From Oscillospiraceae bacterium (GTDB lineage: Bacteria > Bacillota_A > Clostridia > Oscillospirales > Oscillospiraceae): a stretch of DNA of 18,027 nt. The stretch covers positions 1 through 18,027 of the forward strand of contig JAFQPB010000040.1 of the NCBI GenBank assembly GCA_017411905.1, written 5' to 3'. The first letter of the stretch is position 1. The number at the start of each line of letters is the position of its first letter. The notes under the pieces are model-generated. The model did no database searches. It was not told the DNA's origin and was given only the letters and a program-made list of their open reading frames with translations. The position numbers and the translations under genes are program-made. Shown piece by piece: positions 7,485 to 14,278 of the stretch.

Positions 7485-7573
7485 AGTGATCCCTCCCGCT
7501 TTCATTGTAACGGTCAGCTTGTCCGGTAGTAGTCGAAAGGACTAAGCGAAAACGTAAAGATTTATCGCAAGGG

Positions 7574-7602
7574 TTGACATAGACCCGGATATTTCGTATA
7601 AT
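7574..7602 (+). promoter_or_regulatory. Perfect-consensus sigma-A promoter of the LRR protein gene
   Basis: TTGACA at 7574-7579 and TATAAT at 7597-7602 are separated by exactly 17 bp. The leader to the ATG is only about 25 nt and contains GGAG 6 nt before the start. The 7485-7573 stretch towards the divergent spoIID gene shows no equally clear promoter. Confidence 0.88.
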
Positions 7603-7632
7603 TTAGACACAAATCCCGAAACGGAGTGTATT

Positions 7633-9339
7633 ATGAAACGGTTTATTAAAGCACTTACTACCATACTCCTTGCTGCAGCCATTGTTCTGGGTACAGCGTG
7701 GTATTTCTTAGAGTATGACCCGGATTTTACCCACGATATGCTGGTGCGGGGTGCCCGGTTCTTTGAAGATCAGGGATACCCCACCATCTCCACATGGATG
7801 TACGATAGAGCCTATAAGTACGGCCAAAGTATTGAACAGATCTCCTTGGAGCTGGCGGATTATTATACGTCTGTCGGCAATTACGCAAAGGTGGAGGAGA
7901 CCTTGCTGCGTGCCATCCGGGATGGCGGCGGGGTGAATGTCTACCTTGCCCTGAGCCGTGCCTTTGTTAAGCAGGACAAGCTATTAGATGCCCATCAGCT
8001 TATTGAAAACGCGCCTGCGGCAATCAAGGAAAAGCTGAATCTTTTGCGGCCTGCGGCTCCTGTTCCTAACTCCCCTGCCGGTTATTACGATACCTATCTT
8101 TCACTGCAGTTTGTCTCAGATAGCGGAAAGGTCTACGTTTCCGGCAGTGACTTTCCCTCTACCGGCCGGGATCTGCATACAGAAGCCATAACCCTGCAGG
8201 CAGGCGAAAATGTATTTTACGTTCTGACCGTCGGTGATAACGGCCTGGTCAGTCCCTTAACTTCGCACTGCTATACTGTAAAGGGTGTGGTAGAGCAGGT
8301 AGTATTTACAGATCCGGCAATGGGCAGCGCAATCCGGGAGGCTGCCGGCTTCTTGGAGGGCACTACGATCTATACAAATGACCTGTGGAATATTAAGGAA
8401 TTTACCGTTCCCGCAGGTGCTATCAGCCTTGAAGACCTCAAGTATCTGCCTTATTTGGAATCCCTTACGGTCTCCGGCTGTCAGGCACCACTGACACCCA
8501 TAGCTATCTTAACAGAACTGAAAACCCTCACTGTAAAGCGTTCTATTGTAGAAACAGAGAGTCTTGGGGCTATTTTCGGTCTTTCTGCGCTGGAAAACCT
8601 GACAATTCGCGGTTGTTCTCTTTCCTCCATCTCCGGCATTGAAGCCCTGTCAGGGTTGACTGTACTGGATTTGGGCGAGAATGTACTGCGGGATTTAACA
8701 CCGCTTTCCGCCCTCACCGGCCTGCAGGTTTTATCGCTGGATAACAATGCTGTCACAGAGCTTACTGCCCTTGGCGGCCTGAAAGCTCTCAAGGAACTGA
8801 AGCTTTCTTACAATTCTATCACAAATATTTCTCCGCTTCAAGGTTTAACTGCACTGCAAAGTCTGAATTTGAGCAGCAATCAGGTAAAAGACATACAGAC
8901 ACTCAGCAAACTCGGTACACTAATGTATCTGGATCTGTCCTACAACAAGATCTCCTCTGCAACTTACCTGTCGGCCTGCAAGAACCTTGTTGAGCTGGAT
9001 ATTTCCAATAACACCATTTCCAGCATCTATACCTATAATCAGCTAACGGCTTTGGAAGTATTGAATTTCTCCAATAATAAAATCTCCTCCCTACCCTCCT
9101 TCTCCAAGGATTGTGCGCTGACTACCGTTGACGGTTCAAGATGCTCCATTACAAGTATCGAAGCCTTGGCAGGGCTAAAAAACCTCAACAGCGTTACACT
9201 GGACTATAACACAGGTCTAAAGAACATTTCGAATCTCAGCAAGTGCCCCCGGCTGATTATGGTCAGTGTCTACGGCACCAAGGTCAAGGATGTCAAAGCC
9301 CTGACAAATAACAGCGTCGTGGTCTACTATACACCCTAA
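7633..9339 (+). CDS. Membrane-anchored leucine-rich-repeat protein with TPR-like and sugar-binding-like domains
   Basis: The 568-residue product has one N-terminal membrane segment (about 6-26) and no LPXTG or other C-terminal anchor. Residues 40-140 are helical and TPR-like (a 'YYTSVGNYAKVEETLLRAI' unit). Residues 147-216 resemble a chitobiase C-terminal/Ig-like beta domain: 'GYYDTYLSLQF', 'KVYVSGSDFPS', 'AGENVFYVLTVGDNG'. From about 224 to the end there are SDS22/internalin-like leucine-rich repeats of about 22 residues, introduced by an internalin-type cap (DPAMGSAIREAAG) and visible as repeated 'L..L.LS.N.I..I..L' units. It is probably displayed on the outer face of the membrane for protein binding; no enzymatic motif was seen. 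The gene is alone, with its own strong promoter and downstream hairpins, flanked by divergent spoIID and convergent trmD. Its partner is unknown. Confidence 0.85.
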   Translation: MKRFIKALTTILLAAAIVLGTAWYFLEYDPDFTHDMLVRGARFFEDQGYPTISTWMYDRAYKYGQSIEQISLELADYYTSVGNYAKVEETLLRAIRDGGGVNVYLALSRAFVKQDKLLDAHQLIENAPAAIKEKLNLLRPAAPVPNSPAGYYDTYLSLQFVSDSGKVYVSGSDFPSTGRDLHTEAITLQAGENVFYVLTVGDNGLVSPLTSHCYTVKGVVEQVVFTDPAMGSAIREAAGFLEGTTIYTNDLWNIKEFTVPAGAISLEDLKYLPYLESLTVSGCQAPLTPIAILTELKTLTVKRSIVETESLGAIFGLSALENLTIRGCSLSSISGIEALSGLTVLDLGENVLRDLTPLSALTGLQVLSLDNNAVTELTALGGLKALKELKLSYNSITNISPLQGLTALQSLNLSSNQVKDIQTLSKLGTLMYLDLSYNKISSATYLSACKNLVELDISNNTISSIYTYNQLTALEVLNFSNNKISSLPSFSKDCALTTVDGSRCSITSIEALAGLKNLNSVTLDYNTGLKNISNLSKCPRLIMVSVYGTKVKDVKALTNNSVVVYYTP

Positions 9340-9345
9340 AATCCT

Positions 9346-9373
9346 AACCGCCTCCCGGTGTCGGGAGGCGGTT
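9346..9373. terminator. 12-bp hairpin between convergent LRR and trmD genes
   Basis: AACCGCCTCCCG and CGGGAGGCGGTT form a perfect stem with a GTGT loop, 6 nt after the LRR stop codon. No T run follows on the plus strand, and on the minus strand only AGGATTTTAGGG follows. It may serve as a processing or bidirectional stop signal. Confidence 0.6.
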
Positions 9374-9406
9374 CTCAGATCGTCGGGGACGCCAACTCCT
9401 ACAACT

Positions 9407-9440
9407 ACACCCTGATCGGTCGATCAGGGTGTTTCGTTTT
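9407..9440 (+). terminator. Intrinsic terminator overlapping the 3' end of trmD
   Basis: ACACCCTGATC (9407-9417) pairs perfectly with GATCAGGGTGT (9422-9432) around GGTC, followed by TTCGTTTT. On the plus strand this is a good terminator for the LRR gene. Its 3' arm contains the last codons and stop of the convergent trmD, so the same DNA is coding on the minus strand. Confidence 0.7.
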
Positions 9441-10182
9441 CCATATCCTCTTTTTCCATTTCCGCAAGGAGCTTCTTGTCCTGCTTGGAGGAGAGGTCTA
9501 ATTTTTCGTACATATCGGGTCTGCGCTCTCGGGTGCGGCGGAGCGCCTGCTTTCTGCGCCACTGGGCGACCTTTGCGTGGTTGCCGGACAGCAGGATGGC
9601 CGGCACTTCCCGATCGTGCCAAGTAGCCGGTCGTGTGTACTGAGGGTATTCAAGCAGTCCGCTGTAGTGACTCTCATCCTCGAAGCACTCCGGGTCGGCC
9701 AGTACACCGGGCACCATGCGGCACACCGCGTCAGTGACCGCCATAGCCGCGATCTCACCGCCGGTGAGTACAAAGTCGCCGAGAGAAATTTCCTCGTCTA
9801 CACATTCGTCGATAAACCGCTGGTCGATGCCCTCGTAGTGGCCGCAGACCAGCACCAAGTTTTCCATTTTGCTCAGACGAATGGCATCCTTTTGGGTAAA
9901 GGTCTTACCGCAGGGGGACATATAGATGGTATGCACCTTCCCCTCGGTCTGCTGGCGCACCGCGTCCCAGCAGCGGTACAGCGGGTCTGCCATCATTACC
10001 GCGCCGCGGCCGCCGCCGTAGGGGTAGTCATCTACCTGACATTGCTTATTGGTGGTATACTCCCGGATCTGGTGGGTCTCGATGCGGATAAAGCCCCGCT
10101 CTTGTGCGCGGCCCAAAATGCTGTCGGACAGTACATCACCTACCGTCTCGGGAAACAGGGTCAGTATATCAATTCTCATCAT
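9424..10182 (-). CDS. trmD: tRNA (guanine-N1-)-methyltransferase TrmD
   Basis: The 252-residue protein is a full-length TrmD, which methylates G37 of tRNAs with SAM to prevent frameshifting. Clear signatures are the N-terminal MRIDILTLFPE, DDYPYGGGRGAVMMADP, the SAM-binding trefoil-knot loops VCGHYEGIDQRF and EISLGDFVLTGGE, and the C-terminal HDREVPAILLSGNHAKVAQWRR. The glycine-rich loop carries Arg where most relatives have Ala or Pro (GGGRG), a mild deviation. The start ATG at 10182 overlaps the end of rimM by 14 nt, implying translational coupling, and GAAGGG lies 8 nt upstream. A second ATG directly follows and is an equally possible start. It is the last gene of the ylxM operon here; rplS, which often follows, is absent. 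The stop codon lies inside a hairpin used by the convergent gene. Confidence 0.97.
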   Translation of the reverse strand: MMRIDILTLFPETVGDVLSDSILGRAQERGFIRIETHQIREYTTNKQCQVDDYPYGGGRGAVMMADPLYRCWDAVRQQTEGKVHTIYMSPCGKTFTQKDAIRLSKMENLVLVCGHYEGIDQRFIDECVDEEISLGDFVLTGGEIAAMAVTDAVCRMVPGVLADPECFEDESHYSGLLEYPQYTRPATWHDREVPAILLSGNHAKVAQWRRKQALRRTRERRPDMYEKLDLSSKQDKKLLAEMEKEDMENETP

Positions 10183-10660
10183 CCCGCATTCCCTTCAGGA
10201 GTTTTACGACCATCTTGTTTTCCTCTAAGCTGGTGCTGAGGATAAATTCCCGCACCGCCGGGATCATATAGCTATGCTCCCCTTTTACAACGTACACCTT
10301 ATTGCCGGGATAGTCCAGCACGTCAGCGATCTTGCCGATACATTCGTCATCGGCAAAGACCTCCATATCCACAAGCTCAGCGGCAAAAATAAGACCCTCG
10401 GGTACATCTTCCCGAAAAAGCTCCACCGTTTTACCGCGAAGGGCTTGGGCATCTTCTATGGTATCTACGCCCGCAAGTTTGATGAGGTTGCAGGTTTTTT
10501 GTATCCGGCAATCTTCTATTTCGTATGCTTTGGTACCTATGCGGACGCGGGTATAGTCAAGTAAAAAGTCCGGACCGTCGGTCCAAGGCAGCAGCTTCAT
10601 CTCGCCACGGATACCATGGGTCGATACGATCTCCCCTGCCTGAATAAAAGGTAATTTCAT
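10169..10660 (-). CDS. rimM: 16S rRNA processing protein RimM
   Basis: The 163-residue product begins MKLPFIQAGEIVSTHGIRGEM, with the N-terminal RimM beta-barrel signature (G.I...HGIRGE), followed by a PRC-barrel domain (about 90-160: 'LVDMEVFADDECIGKIADVL', 'MIPAVREFI'). RimM binds S19 and helps mature the 3' domain of the 30S subunit. The ATG at 10660 has AGGAG 7 nt upstream; the frame extends 15 codons further but that part includes an intergenic hairpin. It overlaps trmD by 14 nt downstream. Confidence 0.95.
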   Translation of the reverse strand: MKLPFIQAGEIVSTHGIRGEMKLLPWTDGPDFLLDYTRVRIGTKAYEIEDCRIQKTCNLIKLAGVDTIEDAQALRGKTVELFREDVPEGLIFAAELVDMEVFADDECIGKIADVLDYPGNKVYVVKGEHSYMIPAVREFILSTSLEENKMVVKLLKGMRDDEN

Positions 10661-10684
10661 CTTTCTTCTCCTAAAAACGGGAAA

Positions 10685-10708
10685 TGCGTGACGCACCCGC
10701 GTCACGCA
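10685..10708 (-). promoter_or_regulatory. Intercistronic hairpin between khpA and rimM
   Basis: TGCGTGACGC and GCGTCACGCA form a perfect 10-bp stem with a 4-nt loop. In the minus-strand transcript it starts 7 nt after the khpA stop and is followed by TTTCCCGTTTTT, then the rimM ribosome binding site. It could be a partial terminator that lowers rimM-trmD expression, or an mRNA processing or stability element. Confidence 0.5.
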
Positions 10709-10714
10709 TAGCCG

Positions 10715-10945
10715 TTAATCCACGATTTCGACCGTGATCTTTTCGCCGGTGCGCTGGGCAACGGTTTTCACAATGGTGCGGATCTCCTTCGCGATCCGAC
10801 CCTGACGGCCAATGACTTTGCCCATATCGCCGGGGGCGACACGCAGCTCAAGCACCTTGCCGTCCTCTCCGGTGGTCTCCGTAACTGTTACTGCATCGGG
10901 TTCATCCACCAGATTTTTTGCCATATACAGCAAAAGCTCTTTCAT
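10715..10945 (-). CDS. khpA: KH-domain RNA-binding protein KhpA (YlqC family)
   Basis: The 76-residue product is a single KH domain of the KhpA type, with the RNA-binding GxxG loop at 46-49 (VIGRQGRIAKEIR) and a typical start (MKELLLYMAKNLVD). KhpA partners with KhpB/Jag in many Firmicutes and affects cell elongation and translation of target mRNAs; KhpB is not in this window. AAGGAG precedes the ATG by 7 nt. Position between rpsP and rimM is the standard Firmicutes arrangement. Confidence 0.95.
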   Translation of the reverse strand: MKELLLYMAKNLVDEPDAVTVTETTGEDGKVLELRVAPGDMGKVIGRQGRIAKEIRTIVKTVAQRTGEKITVEIVD

Positions 10946-10966
10946 TGGAATTCTCCTTCGGGATAA

Positions 10967-11206
10967 TTACAGAACACCGGCGTTCTTCAGCAGACCACGG
11001 ACAGTGTCGGTGGGCTGAGCACCGTTCTTGATCCAAGCCTGTGCCTTTTCTGCGTCAACAGTAACGGTAGCGGGGTTGGTCAGGGGGTTGTAGGTGCCGA
11101 TCTCCTCGATGCAGCGGCCATCGCGGGGGCTGCGGGAATCAGCAACAACGATACGGTAGTAAGGAGCCTTCTTAGCGCCCATTCTTCTCAGTCTGATCTT
11201 TACCAT
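10967..11206 (-). CDS. rpsP: 30S ribosomal protein S16
   Basis: The 79-residue protein starts [20 protein letters not shown] and contains the S16 hallmark '[20 protein letters not shown]'. S16 is an early-binding 30S assembly protein. GGAGGTG lies 6 nt before the ATG at 11206. The frame extends 17 codons upstream through AT-rich non-coding sequence, which I exclude. The ffh-rpsP gap is 73 nt, longer than other gaps in the operon. Confidence 0.98.
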   Translation of the reverse strand: MVKIRLRRMGAKKAPYYRIVVADSRSPRDGRCIEEIGTYNPLTNPATVTVDAEKAQAWIKNGAQPTDTVRGLLKNAGVL

Positions 11207-11245
11207 GGGTTTCACCTCCAAAAAATGATTGTTTTTTACTTTTTT

Positions 11246-11251
11246 ATTATA
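11246..11251 (-). promoter_or_regulatory. Possible internal -10 element upstream of rpsP
   Basis: Minus strand TATAAT lies about 40 nt before the rpsP start in the 73-nt ffh-rpsP gap, just after a small AAAGCA-GAAA-TGCTTT hairpin. No good -35 is found at 16-18 bp, so this is a weak candidate for an internal promoter that would boost rpsP. Confidence 0.25.
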
Positions 11252-11279
11252 TCGCAAAGCATTTCTGCTTTTTGAATCC

Positions 11280-12626
11280 TTAGAAGGGGAAGCCGCCGAA
11301 GCCGCCCATTCCCCGCATCCGCTTCATCTTCTTGCCCGCACCGGGGCCGGAGAACTGGCGGATCATTGTGCGCATCTGCTCAAAGGACTTTAGGAGCCTA
11401 TTGACATCCTCCACCCGGACACCTGCGCCGGCGGCGATGCGCTTCTTGCGGCTGGCACCGATGATATTCGGGTTTTCCCTTTCCTTGGGGGTCATAGACA
11501 GGATGATGGCCTCCGTGCGGCTCATTGCCTTTTCATCCACCTGGATGTTCTTCATAGCACCGCCGCCGGGCAGCTGGGCGAGAATGTCCTGCATAGAGCC
11601 CATAGACTTCATCTGCACCATCTGATCGTAGAAGTCCTGCAGTGTAAATTTATTGGATTTGAGCTTTTCCTCCATCTCTGCAGCCTTTTTCTCATCGTAG
11701 GCCTTTTCTGCCTTTTCGATGAGGGACAGCACATCGCCCATTCCCAAAATTCGGGAGGCCATACGGTCGGGATGGAATGGCTCAATATCCTCTAATTTTT
11801 CGCCCATACCTACAAATTTAATGGGCTTTCCGGTAATCGCGCGGACAGAAAGTGCCGCACCGCCACGGGCATCGCCGTCTAACTTGGAGAGCATTACAGA
11901 GTCGATCTCCAGCCATTCGTTGAAGCTCTGGGCTGCGTTGACCGCATCCTGACCGGTCATTGCGTCAACCACCAGCAAAATCTCATCCGGCTTTACTGCC
12001 GCTTTTACATTTTGCAGCTCAGTCATCAGTGTTTCGTCAATATGGAGCCGACCGGCGGTGTCCAAAAACACCATATCGTGACCCCGCTGACGGGCATAGG
12101 AAATGGCTTCCTTTGCGATCTGCACCGGATCGGTCTGCCCTTTTTCAAAGACCGGAATCCCCAATTTTTCACCGCAGACCTGTAGCTGCGTAATTGCCGC
12201 GGGGCGGTAAATATCACAGGCGACCAGCAGCGGGTTTTTGCCCTGCCGCTTCATAAGGCCTGCAAGCTTAGAGCCGTTAGTCGTCTTACCTGCGCCCTGC
12301 AGGCCTACCAGCATCACAACAGTGGGACCTGCGGGGTTGATGGTAATATGTTTGGTTTCGCTGCCCATAAGGTTTGTCAGCTCTTCGTCAACGATCTTGA
12401 CGATCATCTGTGCAGGGCTGAGAGCCTCCAGCACATCTGCGCCTACGCAGCGTTCGGTAACGGATTTGACAAAATCCTTCACTACTTTATAGCTGACATC
12501 CGCCTCCAAAAGTGCCATACGGATCTCCCGCATCGCTTCCTTAACATCGGATTCTTTCAGGCGGCCTTTGCCTCTGAGCTTTTTGAAGGCAGCGGAAAGT
12601 TTTTCGGTTAATCCTTCAAATGCCAT
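11280..12626 (-). CDS. ffh: Signal recognition particle protein Ffh (SRP54)
   Basis: The 448-residue GTPase has the N domain (1-90), the G domain with P loop GLQGAGKTT (108-116), DTAGR (189-193) and SKLDGD (247-252), and a methionine-rich M domain ending in a basic, glycine-rich tail ([14 protein letters not shown]). The M domain '[26 protein letters not shown]' segment is the SRP RNA-binding site. Ffh with 4.5S/6S SRP RNA delivers nascent membrane and secreted proteins to FtsY. The ATG follows GGAG with 6 nt spacing and lies 3 nt after the ylxM stop, so the two are translationally linked. Neither ftsY nor an SRP RNA gene is present in the window. Confidence 0.98.
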   Translation of the reverse strand: MAFEGLTEKLSAAFKKLRGKGRLKESDVKEAMREIRMALLEADVSYKVVKDFVKSVTERCVGADVLEALSPAQMIVKIVDEELTNLMGSETKHITINPAGPTVVMLVGLQGAGKTTNGSKLAGLMKRQGKNPLLVACDIYRPAAITQLQVCGEKLGIPVFEKGQTDPVQIAKEAISYARQRGHDMVFLDTAGRLHIDETLMTELQNVKAAVKPDEILLVVDAMTGQDAVNAAQSFNEWLEIDSVMLSKLDGDARGGAALSVRAITGKPIKFVGMGEKLEDIEPFHPDRMASRILGMGDVLSLIEKAEKAYDEKKAAEMEEKLKSNKFTLQDFYDQMVQMKSMGSMQDILAQLPGGGAMKNIQVDEKAMSRTEAIILSMTPKERENPNIIGASRKKRIAAGAGVRVEDVNRLLKSFEQMRTMIRQFSGPGAGKKMKRMRGMGGFGGFPF

Positions 12627-12629
12627 AAT

Positions 12630-12974
12630 CTACTCCTCAATGGAATCTGCAGCAGCTAAAATCCGTGCTGCCGCTTCACGAACTGCCGGGTCTAAGTGGT
12701 TTTCAAGTCCTGCAGCAAAAGATAATATCGCCTGCTTTGCCTTGCGGCTTTGCAGAAAGCGGCGGACACAGCCGGTCTTTTCCTCCATCCTCTGCAAATG
12801 GGCTTCTGCCCGAAGGATGTTTTCGTGGACACCTTGACGGCTGACACCCAATTCCTCAGCGATCTCCGCCAGCGACATATCCTGATTATACTTAAGATCC
12901 AGACACATTCTCTGGCGCGCGGTCAGCAGGTCGCCGTAATGATCGAAAAGCAGCAGCGTTTCTACCGTGGCCAT
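12630..12974 (-). CDS. ylxM: YlxM-like DNA-binding protein, SRP-associated
   Basis: The 114-residue protein is of the YlxM/p13 family, a sigma-70 region 4-like helix-turn-helix encoded immediately before ffh in most Firmicutes. The HTH is visible as 'LAEIAEELGVSRQGVHENILRAEAHL'. It has been linked to SRP function or regulation, but its exact role is unsettled. ATG 12974 was chosen because AGGGGG lies 8 nt upstream and the protein then begins MATVETLLLFDHYGDLLT as in relatives; an in-frame TTG at 12992 is unsupported. It is the first gene of the operon and has a strong promoter at 13017-13045. Confidence 0.92.
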   Translation of the reverse strand: MATVETLLLFDHYGDLLTARQRMCLDLKYNQDMSLAEIAEELGVSRQGVHENILRAEAHLQRMEEKTGCVRRFLQSRKAKQAILSFAAGLENHLDPAVREAAARILAAADSIEE

Positions 12975-13016
12975 AGGCGATCCCCCTGTCAATCAGTTTT
13001 CCTTTACACCTGAGCT

Positions 13017-13045
13017 ATGATACTATAAGAAGCATCAAATGTCAA
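13017..13045 (-). promoter_or_regulatory. Promoter of the ylxM-ffh-rpsP-khpA-rimM-trmD operon
   Basis: Minus strand TTGACA (13040-13045), 17-bp spacer, TATCAT (13017-13022): 6/6 and 5/6 matches to consensus. The leader to the ylxM ATG is about 35 nt. No terminator separates it from the upstream GNAT gene, so read-through is also possible. Confidence 0.85.
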
Positions 13046-13056
13046 GTATTTTTTCT

Positions 13057-13079
13057 TGTCACCTAAAAATATGTCACCT
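13057..13079 (-). repeat. Two direct repeats AGGTGACA upstream of the ylxM promoter
   Basis: AGGTGACA occurs twice (13072-13079 and 13057-13064 on the minus strand) with a 15-nt period, between the GNAT stop codon and the -35. The upstream copy touches the stop codon. They could be a regulator site but might be chance in an AT-rich spacer. Confidence 0.4.
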
Positions 13080-13711
13080 TAAAATATTTTGTACCAAGCT
13101 GCGCCCTCGCCGATGGGAAGAAAACCGCACTTTTCGTAGAGCCGCATCGCGGGGAGGTTATTCTCCGCAACCTGCAGGCGAACGACCTCTCCGGTAAGCA
13201 CTTGGCAAAGAGCTGCCAGCACTTCCCTGCCTGCGCCCTTTTGGCAGGAGGCAATGGCGAGAATTTCGTCATTCTCTGCGATGCCGATGCCATAGAGCAC
13301 CCCGTTTTTATGGACGAAATAAGCACTTTTTTCGTACTTTTCCCGGTCTAAAAGGCGCAGCTTATTTGCGGTAGGGACGGCTGCCATTTTTTCATTATAC
13401 ATACGGCAGAAATCCGGCCAAGTCTTTTCTGTCACCGGAAACAGCGACAGGCTTGTCTCCCCTACCGCGGATACCGTCCCTTTCATATGCAAAAGCGTGG
13501 TATAGCGTGGGTACTGTGTCAAGCACGGGTGACCGGTTGCGTAGATTTTTTCTGCACCAGCAGCACGGCAAAAGTCCATACATCCTTTTATCAGCATTTC
13601 CGGTGTTTCGGAGCTTCGGATATGGACATAGGCGGTCTGCGCTGTAGGTATTTCCCGCAGGATCAGGCTGGCAATACCGTTTTCTGTGGTGAAGAGTGGA
13701 ATATCCTTCAA
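13079..13711 (-). CDS. GNAT-family N-acetyltransferase, two-part
   Basis: The 210-residue protein has a C-terminal GNAT fold: the acetyl-CoA pyrophosphate loop (ASCQKGAGREVLAALCQ, about 153-170) and the classic 'LQVAENNLPAMRLYEKCGF' motif B region. The N-terminal 100 residues look like a degenerate second GNAT half (VHIRSSETPEMLIKG, then KIYATGHPCL), as in tandem-GNAT proteins. It should transfer an acetyl group to an amine, but the substrate cannot be told. The start is TTG at 13711, with AGAGGTGA about 6 nt upstream; no ATG fits better. It has its own extended -10 promoter and is divergent from the small gene at 13828. Read-through into ylxM is possible, though a functional link is not implied. 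Confidence 0.82.
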   Translation of the reverse strand: MKDIPLFTTENGIASLILREIPTAQTAYVHIRSSETPEMLIKGCMDFCRAAGAEKIYATGHPCLTQYPRYTTLLHMKGTVSAVGETSLSLFPVTEKTWPDFCRMYNEKMAAVPTANKLRLLDREKYEKSAYFVHKNGVLYGIGIAENDEILAIASCQKGAGREVLAALCQVLTGEVVRLQVAENNLPAMRLYEKCGFLPIGEGAAWYKIF

Positions 13712-13731
13712 AAATAATCACCTCTTTTCTT

Positions 13732-13760
13732 ATAATAGCACAAAAGCTGTCCTTCGTCTA
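13732..13760 (-). promoter_or_regulatory. Promoter of the GNAT gene
   Basis: Minus strand TAGACG (13755-13760), 17-bp spacer, TATTAT (13732-13737), with TGC before the -10 (extended -10). The -35 overlaps the small palindrome TTCGTC-TACAG-GACGAA (13753-13769). Confidence 0.55.
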
Positions 13761-13773
13761 CAGGACGAAATAC

Positions 13774-13802
13774 TTGATTTTTTACGAAAAATCTGCTACT
13801 CT
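13774..13802 (+). promoter_or_regulatory. Possible promoter of the small gene at 13828
   Basis: TTGATT (13774-13779), 17-bp spacer, TACTCT (13797-13802), with TGC before the -10. The -10 matches poorly, so the extended element would have to compensate. It lies back-to-back with the GNAT promoter. Confidence 0.35.
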
Positions 13803-13827
13803 TTAACCCGAAAGGTTGGTGAAACAA

Positions 13828-14058
13828 ATGAAGAAGATCATCTGCAAGAAGGAATACGATACCGAGACCGCTACCCTTGTAAAAAAGGTTACATACGGCT
13901 ATTTCGGTGATCCCGCAGGCTATGAAGAAATTCTGTTCCAGACTCCCGAGGGTCTGTACTTCCTGTACACCCGCGGCGGTGAGAACTCCCCCTACCCCGC
14001 AGAGGACATCACCCGCGTTGCAAAGACCAAGGTGAACGCTTGGATTGAAAGTCATTAA
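13828..14058 (+). CDS. Small soluble protein of unknown function
   Basis: The 76-residue product starts MKKIICKKEYDTETATLV. It is charged, soluble-looking and without signal or membrane segment. The central 'GYFGDPAGYEEILFQTPEGLYFLYTRGGENSPY' region suggests a compact beta-rich domain, and similar small proteins are, to my recollection, common in gut Clostridia, some beside mobile elements. Codon use (GGT, CCC, GAG, CTG and few rare codons) resembles well-expressed genes, supporting that it is real. ATG 13828 was preferred over upstream TTG 13816 and GTG 13819, with GGTGA about 5 nt before it; the ribosome binding site is modest. A hairpin terminator follows 35 nt after the stop. No function can be assigned. 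Confidence 0.78.
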   Translation: MKKIICKKEYDTETATLVKKVTYGYFGDPAGYEEILFQTPEGLYFLYTRGGENSPYPAEDITRVAKTKVNAWIESH

Positions 14059-14092
14059 AACATTTGTGGCTGTAAAATAACAGCTCCCAAAA

Positions 14093-14124
14093 AACGGAGG
14101 ATTCCAGAAATGGAGTCCTCCGTT
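14093..14124 (+). terminator. Terminator-like hairpin after the small gene
   Basis: AACGGAGGATTCC pairs with GGAGTCCTCCGTT over 13 positions (one T-G wobble) with a 6-nt loop, followed by CGTTTAAG. The U tract is short. The stem contains GGAGG followed by ATG at 14110, so it can also look like the start of a small reading frame (14110-14346). Confidence 0.6.
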
Positions 14125-14185
14125 CGTTTAAGGGACATTTTCAGACTGTGGAATACTTTTGCAAATAAAAGAAAATTAAGGCAGC

Positions 14186-14210
14186 CACCAGTCCCCGGAC
14201 TGGTGCTTTT
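14186..14210 (+). terminator. Second hairpin with T tract
   Basis: CACCAGTC and GACTGGTG form an 8-bp perfect stem with a 4-nt loop (14186-14205), followed by CTTTT. It lies inside the 14059-14355 gene-free stretch. The motif GGTTCGATTCC follows at 14217-14227. Confidence 0.5.
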
Positions 14211-14245
14211 AGATGGGTTCGATTCCGGTTCTTTTACATATAAAG

Positions 14246-14278
14246 AAACCGCAACCCCGGATGGGGTTACGGTTTTTT
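14246..14278. terminator. Strong terminator hairpin, usable on both strands
   Basis: AAACCGCAACCCC pairs with GGGGTTACGGTTT (one C/A mismatch) around GGAT and runs into TTTTTT (14273-14278) on the plus strand. On the minus strand the same stem is followed by CTTTAT, so it can also end the yifB-thiI-pncC transcript. Another GC hairpin (GGGCGG/CCGCCC, 14309-14330) lies between it and pncC. Confidence 0.75.

Noticed and set aside
7485..7573. Sigma-A promoter for the spoIID run
   Set aside because: Only weak -10-like (TACAAT) and -35-like matches with wrong spacing were found; a sporulation sigma factor may act here, but I could not identify its motif with confidence.
9577..10239. Plus-strand open frame of about 220 codons opposite trmD
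   Set aside because: Antisense to conserved trmD/rimM, with no ribosome binding site or family resemblance.
14181..14240. tRNA gene around GGTTCGATTCC
   Set aside because: The T-stem has mismatches, the nearby stem is 8 bp with a 4-nt loop instead of an anticodon arm, and there is no D-arm or acceptor pairing.
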